This document shows, one piece after another, positions 35,169-49,100 of a DNA stretch of 64,000 bases. This stretch comes from Saxidomus purpurata (Eukaryota; Mollusca; Bivalvia; Venerida; Veneridae), in the NCBI GenBank assembly GCA_022818135.1, contig JAFMSR010000013.1, forward strand, positions 26,233,281 to 26,297,280, given 5' to 3'. A program made the position numbers and the translations under genes. The first letter of the stretch is position 1; each line of letters starts with the position of its first letter. Below the pieces are notes generated by a model. It was not told the origin of the DNA and did not search any database. It saw only the letters and a list, made by a program, of their open reading frames with translations.

Positions 35169-38100
35169 AGGCACAACTGGTACTAAACATTTCTACCAAG
35201 TTTCAGTAAGTCCACCGAGACGTGTAAGAGCTACACAGACAAAACTGTGACATGCAGACAGCATCAAATCAACAGGTCTCCCTGCATTAAGTGAGAGACA
35301 AATTACCATATGGCACAACTTGAATAAACTCAAGATTGATTACTAGACAAAACTATAATTAAAGTATCTGGGCATTCTCCTTTTGGACAAAATCTCAATA
35401 CAACTACTCAAAGCGAAACGAGAGCACCCCTACACGATGCTACATACCACAGTAGCAAACCTTTTTTTTCTGTATTTAGTTCTGGCAGCAGTCATGTTGT
35501 CAACCAGAACCACTTGAGCACTTGTTGCCAGGATGCTTCTGATAAAGTTTGGCAACTATGAGAAGTGACTTGAAGCAATTTTTGTGGAAGACAGATGGAC
35601 ATTTAAAATGCAGTCTCTTATTTTTGCATGCACAATGTTGTGTGAATGAGTTTCAAATTCCACCAAATATTTACCAAGACGAACATTCTGACCATCATTT
35701 AGGATCGGGTACAAACTGCACAAAAGGTTTTTCTATGATCTGACCTGGTGACCTAGATTTTGATCCCACATGACGAAATTTCAATTAAATCCTGGAGTTG
35801 ATCAAGACAAACATCAAAGCTTCATGATTCAATTTAGTTAACACTGCATAATGTTGCAATAGTATGTCGGACAACAAGAGAAGAAACAAAATACATTTAG
35901 TTTGCTTTTAATTCACTAGAATGATGTTTTAGCACTATCTCACAATGAAACATAATACATCTACTAAAATATTTTACACAAGACTTCCGTTACTTCAGTA
36001 TGCTCAACATTAAATTAAAACTGTGCAGAAACAAGATATATCTTCAAAATGAAAAATTAGATTTTAAGTGCACAGTTATGAGAAAATATGTTTCAAATAT
36101 TGTAAAACTTTTTTTTTTTCAATTCTAAATAAAAGACGGAGCATTACTTCTATACAAGAGTTGTTCACATCGGAAATCCGAGTACACAAATCAAAATTGA
36201 ACGACCATTTTATAATGCATGACAGTTTAAAGCCCTGCAAAGCACCAGATCAAGCACGTGAATAAAATGAAATGTAAAAATGGATGTTTGTCACTTGCGT
36301 GACAGCATTTAGATCCTAATTATGCATAGATTCGTTTCTAAAATACAGGATACAATTTTCAAAATGTTACACACTATACATACACAATTATAAAAACATT
36401 TTAGACAAATACTCGTGTAAAGATCTCAATAAAGCACTCAAATTCTCTTACACCTGAAAAATACTTAACAGTTCTCTTGAAAACAAAGGCACTTTCCTTG
36501 CATAGTACATTAACAAGGCTGTATTGAGCAAAGATTTTCAATATGCAAGATGTAAATACTATGTCTTAATGTTTTTTTACAATGCAAAAATTATGACAAA
36601 TGTCCGATATTGGGAAAATGATTACGAGATAAAAACCTCTCATGAAATTATGCCATTTAGAATAGTTAACTATATATATTTACAAAGTACAGTAAACTCC
36701 CTGAAAACCGGACCCTGTCCAGACAAGGGGAAAAGTTCGGTATTCTGAGAGTTCCGGTTTTCAGGAAACTTATCAACAGATTAAAATTTGCTCAGAATCG
36801 GACTTCTTGACGGACTCTTTTAATTGAAACAAAGAAAATAAACCATGTTTAAGTAAACAACTATATATTTATTTTAGGACAGAAACCATACCCTATAAAA
36901 CAAAATCTAGCATCTTGTTTTACTCAAACTTATTTTTTCATTTGCCATTTTGATACACCCGATGGTTTGCAGAATGAAGACCTCAATTAATTAAGTAAAT
37001 GCAAACCTTAGCAAATAAATCGGCGCAAATTGGATGCATAGTTACTAATAATGCTAATAATGTTTGTCTTAAAATATATCTCTACAACAAAAGATCAGAA
37101 GTTACGGCCGTATTTAATGAGTGGCATAATTAAGCAATTATTCAAGCAACATTAAGCGTAGTTGGCGAATTGTACTCTCACACCTACAAGTATTTTTCAC
37201 GCCTTGAAGATTACATGCGCGACCGATAAATGGTAAACAATTGAAAATGACACCTGTGTTGAGTTGATGATACCAACCATATGGTTGAATCGTGAATACA
37301 CAGTAAAACTTTTGACACTTGAACATGACATGTAGCGTCCGGTTTTCAGGAATAAAATATCGTTCAAAATCGTTAAGAATCCGCAAAAAAATCGTTACAA
37401 TGAATTTAATAGAAGAAATTACAGGACTTCGAAAATCGTCTGATTTTCCGAGAGTCCGGTTTTCAGGGAGTTTACTGTATAAACAACTTGTCTGAATTTG
37501 TCTACATTGTTTCAAGCTAAGACACCTTTTATGGCTATATAGCAAGACAAGATGTTAAAATAGCAAAAGAATGCAAATATGCCAATCCTACCATGGTTTC
37601 ATTAAAACTAATTGCTTTCATTCTGTAAAATTAATGCCAAAATCTGCGACTTACTACTATGTGTTAACTAGGGCACTTCAAAATCTAAAGAAATATATAA
37701 AGTACACTTTGCTCAGTACTTCTACATTTTGGTTTGGTAAATCCGTATAAACTTTAAATGCAATGGATTATAGAATACAAGATGCACAATCATGCCATTT
37801 AAAACAGCATTAAATAAATTTGAATGAAAGATGTTGTATCAAATGGATAAATTCCTAAATGGTATACTAACAATTTACTAAACAAAATAAACAATTGTAT
37901 ACAATAGTTATATAATCAACATCATAATATTAAGAGCTTGCTTTTAAATTTTCCACAGAGTAAGTTACCAAGGTGTAAATTTGAGGAATATGTAGTTAAA
38001 CTATTGCAGGAATACTTTTTCTAAAGAGGGCCATAATGGACCTATAATGCTAATTGCTCACCGAAGTGCAATTTCTCCAAAAGACAGGAAAGTGGGTCCA

Positions 38101-39676
38101 AGGTCATGATCAAGGTTAGCCGAGGTCAATTTTGAGATCTGCTTGCAAAACCTTACACACAGTCCAAATTTCACTACTGTTGTTTCAAATGTACCTTGCG
38201 ACCCAATTTTCATCCCCGTTACCCAGTTTTATCTTTACCTCGAGCATCCGAGACCACTGTGGCCTCCGAGAGTGCCAACAGGGTAGTTTTATTATTAGAC
38301 TGGTGCCTCGTTTTTCACCAAATGTAACTTTGTTTGGAACTTGACCTGGACGAGTTCAAAACATTCTGACCAATTTCCAAGGTGAAAGGCATAAAAATGT
38401 GTATTCTAGAATGTTAACAAGGTTTTCCTACGACTTGACCGGGCGACCTTGGTTTTAACTGCGCGACTCTGTTTTAACCATGACCTTGAATTTGTCTAAA
38501 CATTCCCAGCAACTTTCTAGATGATTTGGCATGGCTTCTGTATTTCTATTGTTTGACCTGGAGACTTAGTTTTTGATCCAAACGTAACAAAATTTCAAGC
38601 TTTACCTAGAATTCACCAAAACAAGTATTCTGACTAACTTTCAAGATGATTTGGTGCAAAACATGGTTTATAGAGTTCACGAAATTGTATAATAATTTGA
38701 TTAGTTAACCTAGCTTTTGACCCTACTAAAATCAGTGTCAGTCACAATCTAGAGTTCATCAAAAAAAAATTGCAAGATAACTTGGGAATAAAACGTGGAG
38801 TCTAGAGTGTTCTCAGGTGTTTTCCATGATTTGACAGCACAACAGTGGTGTTAACCTTGCAAGAAACTTTTTTTGTGATTACTGTATAAAGTTCTGCAAA
38901 TGCTCCAGTATAGTTCAATACTGTAATTTATAACAGCGAAATGTCTTGTTCAAATATAAACCAAGACCCTAAAACTTCATTTTGTACTTTATCTCTTTTT
39001 TAAAGCAAGAGGAGCACTTCATCATTGTTGCATAAATCAAAGATATCGAATATTAAGCCTTATATTAATATTTGCCCTTAATATAAAATAAGATACTACC
39101 GGTCCATCAGACAAACTTCAAATTCTAGTTGAAAAATACCGGAAGTGTTTTCATTTAACAGTAAAGCTATGATGCAGGAGTTGAACATTCTCTTTTTTTT
39201 TTATCTATTAGAATTAAAATACTACTTTAGAAATTTATTATACACCATTATGTATACTGGATGGTACAGACTATTTCTTCTTTTGTATATATATCAAGCA
39301 AAAATAGCTTTGGTATAAGAAAATTACCATATCAAATCAATACCTCATCCACACAACAACCAATGATTTAAAAAAAAGAAAATCATTTAATTTAGTTTGT
39401 TCAAAGCAATCAAGAAAAGAACTAGTACAACTACATTTAGTCCAGCATTGCCCATGCTATTATATTTCACAACATACATACGGTTATGATTTTTTTGTTT
39501 TTTGCAATTTCACTTTTTCATGTCTATAAGCAACATAGATATACAAACAATAACTAAATTACTTTGAAAACAATTTAGAAATTTCAATTTCTTAATCACA
39601 ATATCACTTATTTTAAACCTTAACAAGCAACAATATCCAAAATTGTGTCATTCTTGGTGACCATGTGTGTCTTAAT
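35169..39676. other. Intergenic region and likely long 3' UTR of BOLL
   Basis: Contains decayed tandem-core fragments (35,170-35,860 and 38,030-38,900) and pogo-like element 3. Otherwise AT-rich without a supported gene. TTTATT at 39234-39239 is a possible BOLL polyadenylation signal on the minus strand, about 440 bases after its stop. Confidence 0.4.
36690..37477. mobile_element. Pogo-like non-autonomous element 3 (788 bp)
   Basis: At least 24 identical terminal bases in inverted orientation, starting CAGTAAACTCCCTGAAAACC, and TA on both sides (36688-36689, 37478-37479). CCGGTTTTCAGG recurs inside. AAGGGGAAA lies about 36 bases from the left end. It is the best preserved and probably youngest of the four. 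Confidence 0.9.
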
Positions 39677-40150
39677 CTAACTCCAAGGTGGGTTTGGAAT
39701 TACAGTGTCCTCTGGAAGCTGTGCAACAAGTGCATATTGTCCGGATGTCAGATTTTTGGGTGGGACCATCAAACACTGAACTTTATGTCCATTTCTTACA
39801 ATGAAAGGACTGGTGAAATTTCTTCTTGAGATGGTTGAAATGGGTTTCTTGTACGGAGCAACATTAATAGCACACACAGTGGGATGTTTGCTGGTTGTTA
39901 CAGATGTTACTGGACTAGATGTAGTTACAGGAGCACTTGAAGCACAAGTAGTCATTATAGTGTTAATTACAGACACAGGTTTACACTTGTCATGCTGTAT
40001 AGAGTGCAGTTCAGTAGGGAAGGGGTGTTGCACTGTTGCTGCTACAGCTGCACCAACACTTGGTGTTGGTGCACAGACTGTGGCTTCAGTAGCAGAGACG
40101 ATTGCCTGGCTGACTGGCTGCAAGCTTGGCTCCCCCTGGGAGATGCTGCC
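39677..40150 (-). CDS. BOLL: BOLL last coding exon (lineage-specific tail)
   Basis: 157 residues and TAG at 39679-39677, after acceptor TTTGTTTCAG. Thr/Ser/Val-rich first, then a more structured end (RRNFTSPFIVRNGHKVQC, QYALVAQLPEDTVIPNPPWS). I recognise no domain; vertebrate BOULE has no counterpart of this length. An alternative last exon elsewhere cannot be excluded. Confidence 0.85.
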   Translation of the reverse strand, partial: GSISQGEPSLQPVSQAIVSATEATVCAPTPSVGAAVAATVQHPFPTELHSIQHDKCKPVSVINTIMTTCASSAPVTTSSPVTSVTTSKHPTVCAINVAPYKKPISTISRRNFTSPFIVRNGHKVQCLMVPPKNLTSGQYALVAQLPEDTVIPNPPWS

Positions 40151-43100
40151 CTGAAACAAATGCATTTCCTAGAAACATCTTGTAGCATGCGAATAATGCA
40201 CAAACATGCAAATTACAATATCCTGTATCTTAAATCAAACTTGTCACAAGTGCCATTTTCCAACACAGTAACCAACACGAAGATTTTATGCCTTCCTTAA
40301 TTTCTCATTACATTGTACCTTGTGAAACTTGCTAACAATCATCAAACTTAAAGATTGAATATTTTATACAATGAAAGGACATTTAGCATTGGGAAGTTAA
40401 CCAGGACACCTCTTATTTATATATGTATTCTTCCAAGGACTTAACACCTTGCTTTCATGTTTGTACTTCATCAATCCAGAATTTCACCGAGGTGCATGCA
40501 CAAGAACTAAGAATGACCCTGGCTCACAGAGTAGGTGAGCTATCTTAATAGTACTCATGACCACTATCAATGGTGATTCCATCTCAAAATTATGTTACAC
40601 TTCAGCAACTATTTTGCATAAAATTTAAGTCAGAAAAAGGTCATCACTCATTAAAATTTTAGTAGATTGTAGGCAAAATGAAGACTTTAATTTATATTTC
40701 AAGACCCATAGCAAATGGTAATGCAACCCATTCCTTTATCAAAGTAGACTGAAACCAAATATTATGTCAAACAATTGTGATCAGAAAAGGCCCAACCTAG
40801 AGGCCTTATAACTAAACTTGGTCTTGGCTTGTATTTTACAATAAACTTGGTCTTGGCTTGTATTTTACAATGAACTTGGTCTTGGCTTGTATTTTACAAG
40901 GACCAACGGCAAATTTGAAGGAACACATCAATTAAATACCAACTTGTCTAATATACTAAAGCCAACAACACGGACACATATAAAGTAATGACTCTTTGTC
41001 ACAAATCTGTTTATAAAAATATTTGGATAAAGGAAGAAAACCAATATAATATAGAACATGGTAAGTGCAAGAAGCAAATATGAACTAGTGTTAGTGTAAA
41101 ATAGGAACTTCAAATGTAAGTAAAGTAGAGTCATTCCTACATTTCCTTTAGAGAATCTTTCTTTACTCGGTAATGTATGCATCAAATACTAGTTCTCAAA
41201 GCCAAGTAATTACCACAGACACAAATCCTTTATGCATTTACTAACTACTTGTTTTTCAACATTATCTGTTCTGTAGATTCTCCCTTTAAATATCTCAACA
41301 AAACAACAAGTAAGAATGAAAAGGGTTAAAAAACTTGTAGGTTAATATCTAAAACATGTGGAAGGTAAAAACAAACTGTATTACCAGAACGCTACAATAA
41401 ATTTAGTCAACATGAATATTCAAAGTAATCTGTTGTGAAAATTAATCTGAGAACACAATTTAACTTAAGCACTGAATGTACCAGCTGGTGGAATTGTCAG
41501 CTTCATGGAGAATATTCTCAAGTCACGAAATATTTTGATATCTGGAAATTCATATAATTTTATTAGATAACCATTTTAGTATGATTTTACTCTGCAACCT
41601 TTCACCTGCAAAATGCTGAAAATTGCAACCTCGATACTCCTACATCAATAGCAGTACACTGTAAATAACTAGAAATTTGTTAGTATATATCCATGTGCAA
41701 GGAGAGGATTCATGCAAGCTCAGTCCTCAAGATACACTTGATTGAGCTGGTCTGTTACTGGAATGAAGCAAAGCTTGCAAAGAATGTTACTTTCTACCAT
41801 AAGCACACACAAAGATCAATCACGTATGCATAGCTCTGTACTCACTATCACCCAAACTGAATAAATTCTAGCTACTGTAAGCACATTATGCATTCAGCAG
41901 AAATACTAATAATAAATAAGATATAAATAATCTGAGTAATATTGCACATCTTGTGAGGAAATAATAGAATATGTATTGTTCAACTTAAAAGTCAACAAAA
42001 ATAACTAGAGCTATCACTAAATGTGATTAATACCCCCAAAAGGATTGCTTTATAAACTGAAGAAGTTCGTAGTAACATAATACCTTGCAAACAAACTAAA
42101 AAGAGATATTGTTCTTAGCAGTTCCTCTCATTGTGCTTGACCATTGTATGAAGTTGTATTGAATTCCAACTTGTAGTTTTCGAAAAAGCTCCAGACAGGG
42201 AAAAGAACGAAGGGCAATAACACTGTAATTAGTCAAGATGGAGTTATGGTTCCTGTGCACTGCACTCCCTCTCACTGTGCTTGACCATTGTATGAAGTGT
42301 TTGAATTCCAACCAGAAATTTTCAAGTTATGCTCCGGACAAGGAAAAGTAACAAAGGGTAATAACTCTGTAATGAGTCAAGATGGAGTTATAGTTCCTGT
42401 GCACTGCACTTCCTCTAAATGTACTTGACCATTGTATGAGGTTGTACTGAATTCCAACCAGTAGTTTTCAAGTTATGCTTCAGACAAGGAAAAGTAACAA
42501 AGGGCAAAACTCAGTAAATACTCAAGATAGAGTTATAGTTCTTGTACACTGCACTTCCTCTGAGTGTGCTTAATCATTGTATGAAGTTGTATTGAATTCC
42601 AACCAGTAGTTTTCAAGTTATGCTCCGGACAAGGAAAAAGTAACAAAGGGCAATAACTCTGTAATTAGTCAAGATGGAGTTATAGTTATTGTGCACTGCA
42701 CTTCCTCTCAATGTGCTGACCATTGTATGAAGTTGTATTGAATTCCAACCAGTAGTTTTCAAGTTATGCTCCGGACAAGTAAAAAGTAACAAAGGGCAAA
42801 ACTCAGTAAATACTCAAGAAGAGTTATAGTTCTTGTACACTGCACTTCCTCTGAGTGTGCTTGATCATTGTATGAACTTGTATGAATTCCAACCAGTAGT
42901 TTTCAAGTTAGCTCCGGACAAGTAAAAAGTAACAAAAGGGCAATAACTCAGTAAATACTCAAGATAGAGTTATAGTTCTTGTACACTGCACTTCCTCTGA
43001 GTGTGCTTGATCATTGTATGAACTTGTATTGAATTCCAACCAGTAGTTCTCAAGTTATGCTCCGGACAAGGAAAAAGTAACAAAAGGGCAATAACTCTGT

Positions 43101-46100
43101 TATTAGTCAAGATGGAGTTATGGTTCTGTGCACTGCACTTCCTCTCAATGTGCTTGACCATTGTATGAAGTTGTATTGAATTCCAACCAGTAGTTTTCAA
43201 GTTATGCTCCGGACAAGGAAAAAGTAACAAAGGGCAATAACTCTGTAATGTGAAGATGGAGTTATAGTTCTTGTGCACTGCACTTCCTCTCAATGTGCTT
43301 GACCATTGTATGAAGTTGTATTGAATTCCAACTAGTAGTTTTCAAGTTATGCTCCGGACAAGGAAAATGCAACAGACCGCCCGACCGACCGACCGACCAA
43401 CCGACCGACCGACCGACCAACCACCGGGTGACTCCTATATACCCCCCTAAACTTCGTTTTGGGGGTATAATAAAGACAAGGGACAAAGTGGCCCTACATC
43501 GTTCACCTAAGTTTAACAAGGATTCCTGGAAACCTTCATTCCCTCTTACCTGGACAAGGTTCTTGCAAGGAATTGATGCAGTCAGTAAAGGAAATTTTGC
43601 TATTGATTTAAAGTCACATATTCTCCAATATGGCTAACCACAAGTTTCTCACGAATCAGCATCTCTTCAATAATCGGGGAATATGTCTGACTAAGGACAA
43701 TTTCCTATAAAATGATTAAAAACATTGTTTTTGCAAGATTTTTCTAAATTTCCTACATGAACATATAGGGAAATAGGTCACCACCTCCCAAGGACAAACA
43801 ATCCCTGGGTGGGGCGAAGTTTGACCCAATGGCAAGATTTCAACAAACTTTTTACAAGACCATATGATAAGTGCTACACACCAAATTTATACGTTCTGTA
43901 CCATTCAATTTTGAGAAAATTTTTGAAGTTCTTGCCATTTCAAAGTTCTGTAGTGATTTTAAATTTGGAAGAATACCCATTTCCAGTTCAATATATTTCT
44001 GTAGACCCAGTTCAGACGTAATCTTTGAAGAAATTGGTGGCTGGCATACGACATACTACTGACACCTTACACCGAGTGGTCACAATAGCTTAGCTGGAGC
44101 ATACATGCTCACATGAGCTAAAAATGAGGCAGTGTGGTAAACAACAAATGAGTTATATATAACAGCATGATCTTCATTATCCTATGAACATATTTACCTT
44201 TTCACTTTTTACTTAAATACCCCATACAACACAAAACAAGAAGTTACTGAGGTACAAAAATAGCATCTGTACATAAAATGCAACAAAAAATTACTTCTCA
44301 ATAATAAATACTGGAATGATGTAGACCTTTGCAACACAATTAAATACCTGCACTACATAATCAATCAAAAATGACAGACCAAGTTTTCTTCATCAGGACC
44401 AAAGTATACAGGTAGCTGTCCCAAATAATATGTTGACTATTTTGTGAATATTTTATGTGTAAACTAGACAAATGTTTAGGAATGGTGTTGGTGTTTTTAA
44501 ATGCTAAATCTTTGCGCAAATACAAACACCTTCATACTAATTAACTAATGAATTTTCTACAATTTGAACTTTTGAAGGAATCAGAATTTTACATTTTATT
44601 CCTGCCTGTATACATACCGAAAAAAAATTCTTCTATAACACCCTAAGTAATATTCTTCAGTACACTGATAAATACGATTCCATGACATTACTTCCGGTGC
44701 TAGAAGTGTTTTATGGCATATTATAAACTATTGTTGAAAGCTTGAAAATAGACGTATGCCACAATACATGAATCTGACAAGATCCAACTCCCTGTCACAG
44801 TTTCAAGTTCGACATAACACAATACTACCTTTCTGCTAAACCATGGCACAAAATGACACGAGTATTGGTCTGCATTTATGATGACAACTTCTCAAACAAT
44901 AGAGTTCATATTTCTTGTATTCACAATTTGCTATTATCACAGAGCATATGGGTTCGACATTACCTCAACCCCAGCAGTGCCATCCAAGATTGTAGCATCT
45001 GTAATATCTGAAGTCTGATAGGCTTGGGTGGGTACTTGAGCATACATCAGATCTGGTTGCATAGCTATCATGTAAGGATTGGCTGTGGCTGTCAGTGCTG
45101 TGGTTGGACTCTTAAATGCAAAATGGTAAAGTTAAATTTTTTAAAAACATTTTTGTCACAAAAACAACCTTTGATATGTTTGACACATTTAAGAAACATT
45201 GATTTCATGTTCCATTATCCAAAATCTACATAGCAAGACACAACATTGTGCATTTAGACAAGTGCAATTTCAATCAGACAAGTGCAATTTCAACAAATCT
45301 GATGCCCTATTACCCGACTCCAATCAATGCAGAGCAGTCCGACAGATTCCACTGAAAGATCGTCTGTCATCATGCAATTTGTTGGTCATGTTCTTTGAAC
45401 TATTGGATTTCATCAAGTCTGGTAATCTGGTGGGCAATTCTAATCTTCATTAGGATTTTGTGTGTGCGCATACGTGTATGTATGTATGTACAATAGAAAA
45501 CCCAAAAATTCTGTACCTGTGTCATGTAACGCCACTGTCCAGCAGTTGCTGCAGCCGCTGCTGCTGCAGTAGAAGCCCACTGTGGTGAAGTCTGCAAATA
45601 AATACTATATGCATTATCAGATTAATTTCAGAGCGCTTAGATTTATTTTCACACTCATAGTTCAGACTTTCTGAAAGTTGTCAGTCAAACAGACAATACA
45701 AGAGGATTTTGACACGGCACTTTCCTTAATCCAGATGCAGTCAAACTGACTTGCATGTGTTTCCTATACAAGCCCATGTAAAATCAAGTGTCCCCCTGGG
45801 CAGGATGAATTTTGATCTAGGGGTCATGATTTGAACAACCTTGGTAGAGGTTGACATTATTTTTCAAGGTTTCACAGTATCTGCTGTCACCCTGAAATGC
45901 ACGTGATATTTATTTTATCATACCGAAAAACTACATCTAAATTATTCAAATCAGACTCCATCACCGCAGCATAACACTGATGTCGAAATTCAGCCATTAT
46001 GGTCATCTGACACATCTGAAAACGTTCATTGATCCAGATGCTATTGATTTAATAAGTGCCCAAGAGGAAATTTCATTGGGAACCCAATTATCTATTTTTA

Positions 46101-49100
46101 GACTTACAGGGGTGTAACATCATGATGTTACATGGGTAACATCATTTTCAGTTCACCGATGCAGTATGGGAATTTTATATATGGAAAAGCACGCAAGGTA
46201 TAATAATATGCAATGCCACATGCCAAATATCTACGCTTCAGGAGTTGTGCCTATAGAGAAGTTTTTTTGTTATTCCTTTCTGTTGCCATAGCAACTATAG
46301 TTATACATGGAAAGCTTTGATAGAGCTTAATGCAAGCCATGTTTCATAAACACCATGTCATTGAAAGAAATGGATGGACGCAGGACGATGAGTGGTCCTA
46401 GTAAGTCAGATGGGCTAAAACTTGATTGTTAACTGATGTCCATCATATTAAACCGATGTTTGTTATATTAGTGATACTGAATTGATAGTTTACTAAGAAT
46501 TGATCTTTATTACTGCATGCATACTAAGTTAGGTTTTTTTCTTTTTTTTTGGCTTGACAGATTTTTTCCCTGTTCCTGCAGTTGCGGAACTGAATGTCCG
46601 GCCATTTTTACCAACTTTCGGGACACTGAACGCTCATCAAAAGCTGCCTTACACGAACTGTCAGCCAGGGTCATGGAAAAGGATCTATTAAAACCAATAT
46701 AAAGTTATGTCAATGTGTGTTGCCATCCTTTACACACAAGTTACTTTCTTTGCCATGCCACAGAACTGAAAGGTTGACAACCCATTTTGTTTTACATCAC
46801 AGGAGAAAAATGTGTAGCATCAAGTATCTTTGTCATGTACAATTTTCCAAGAAAAATTTCTAAAATGCCAGTTGGAGAATCTTACTCTTTTTTTTATCAG
46901 TTTCGCACCAGCAATGTATTAATTTGTGCACCTGGGTAAACTCTTTTTATAGTTTGTAGACTTAACTTTTTGCAACTAAAATTGACTGACAACTGCTCCC
47001 GCAAGGTCTGACCGTCAATCACATCTACTACATCATACTGTTGTTTTTTTTGGGCTGTAAAATGAATTTTTAATTTGGGAGACACTCAGTATCAATTACG
47101 ACTACTATGCCATTTTTGGACCACGGGGATTTCGACCAAGGGGATTTTGAAGTACACTCATTTAATTTCCATATGAAGACATTAAAGTGTTGGGCTTATA
47201 CTGACCTGTAATGATGTGTATGCTGAGGCTGGAACTTGATATGCTGCATACTGTGGCTGTACATATACTGGAGCAGTCTGCGGTACCATGAATGCTGTCT
47301 GTGGCTGAAAATTTATAACCAAAATTTAAGTGAAGATTAAATTTTCATTTTTTCTTCTTCTTGGCCAGTTTTAAAGATCTCACTTCCAATACCTACTATT
47401 TCTTCAAGATCAAACTTAGTTTCCAGTAATGTGTACATTGTATCTTCTTAAAACACAAATACCCCCACCCCACAAAGTTATCAGGTAGAGTCAAACCGTA
47501 TTCAATTAAAAGGTCACAGAACCCTTCTACACCTTCAACAGGGTGACCTGGAAATCCACTTGCCTTCTTGTGGAGTTTTAAGAATGCAAGCCAAATGGTT
47601 CAAGTATTGTCTAGTAACTACTTTCAATGCAAGGTCAATTGGGACCTTCACCTTGAACAGAAAGACCCCTAACCCAATAAGGGTCATTCATTGGCCTCTA
47701 CAAGCCATCAAGTGATGTTCGAAATGAAATTTATGTAGTTCTGGAAAAGTCTCTCATATTTCAAATACAAAGCTCAATGTCGCCTTTCCCTCCACAAGGG
47801 CAATCATCATGTAAAGTTTGATACATGAACAATGTATCTTTTAGTATTTTTTGTTTCAACAGATCCAAAACAAAACCTCTGCTGCACAAGTGAATGTTGA
47901 AAATATTAATGTTTGATCAGGTCATGGTTATAATGTTAGCACTATGAAAGTCTTCATAAGCAAGAGTGGAACCATGGCTCACCAGTCATTCACCTTTAAC
48001 CTAGTTTTTGACCCTATGTGACCTAGATTCATGGTAGACACAGAAATCATCAAAGACAAACATTTTGACAAATTTTCATGAAGATTGGATATTAAATCTG
48101 CCTCTAGAGCCTCAACAAGTTATTTCTTTGATTTGTCAGTGTGACCTAGTTTTGACCCGATGTAACCTATATTCAACTGGACTTTGAAATCAGAGACAAA
48201 CATTCTTTGAAATTTTCATAAAGATTGGGTATTAAATGTAGCCGTTTCCTTCAATTTGACCTGGTGACCTGGTTTTGAGTCCAGATGACCCAGATTCAAA
48301 CCGGACGTCAAAACGAACCTTCTTACCAATTGTTATGGAGTTTAGGTACTTAATGTGGCCTCTTGAGAGTGCTAACAAGACTTTGGTTGACCACCTGTTT
48401 TACCCCATTTTTATGTTATCAAATGAAAAGCCAACAGAGTTCACTGTGACCTAGACCCACTGACCCTAAAAACAATAGGGATCATGTACTCACCAAAACC
48501 AATCATGCTCTGACGTTTGAAGACTGTGAATCAAATAGATCACAAGATATCAAGGGGAAATTTTTTTCAAAGTTTGGGTCACTGTGACCCCGACCTTTGA
48601 CCCCCCCCCAAGGGATCATCTACTCAGTAAAACCAATCATCCTATGACATTTGAAGACTATCAGTGATGTAGATCTCAAGATGATGAGCGGAAAAGATTT
48701 TCAAACTTCGGGTCACTGTGACTTGATCTTTGACCCACTGACCCCAAAAACAATACATCTACATGTTGCAGGGCAGCTTCTGAGCAAGTTTGATGAAAGT
48801 TGAATGAAAGCTGTGACCTGCAGAGCATTATCAAGGAAACCTTGACCTTTGACCAACTGCCCAAAAAAAAAACCGTAGGGATCATCTACATGTTGCAGGG
48901 AATCATCTGAACAAACTTGATGACAGTTGAAAGAAAAACTGTGACTTGTAGAGCATTATCAAGGAAAATCTAATGGAGGTCACTGTGACCTTGACCTTTG
49001 ATCCACAGACCCCAAAAACTATCGGGATCATCTACATGTTGCATGGCAGCTTCTAAGCAAGTTTGATGAAAGTTGAATGAAAAAAGTGACCTGTAGAGCA

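Noticed and set aside
43262..43519. Minus-strand frame with GRSVGWSVGRSGG
   Set aside because: It is the translation of a GACC microsatellite and family A units.
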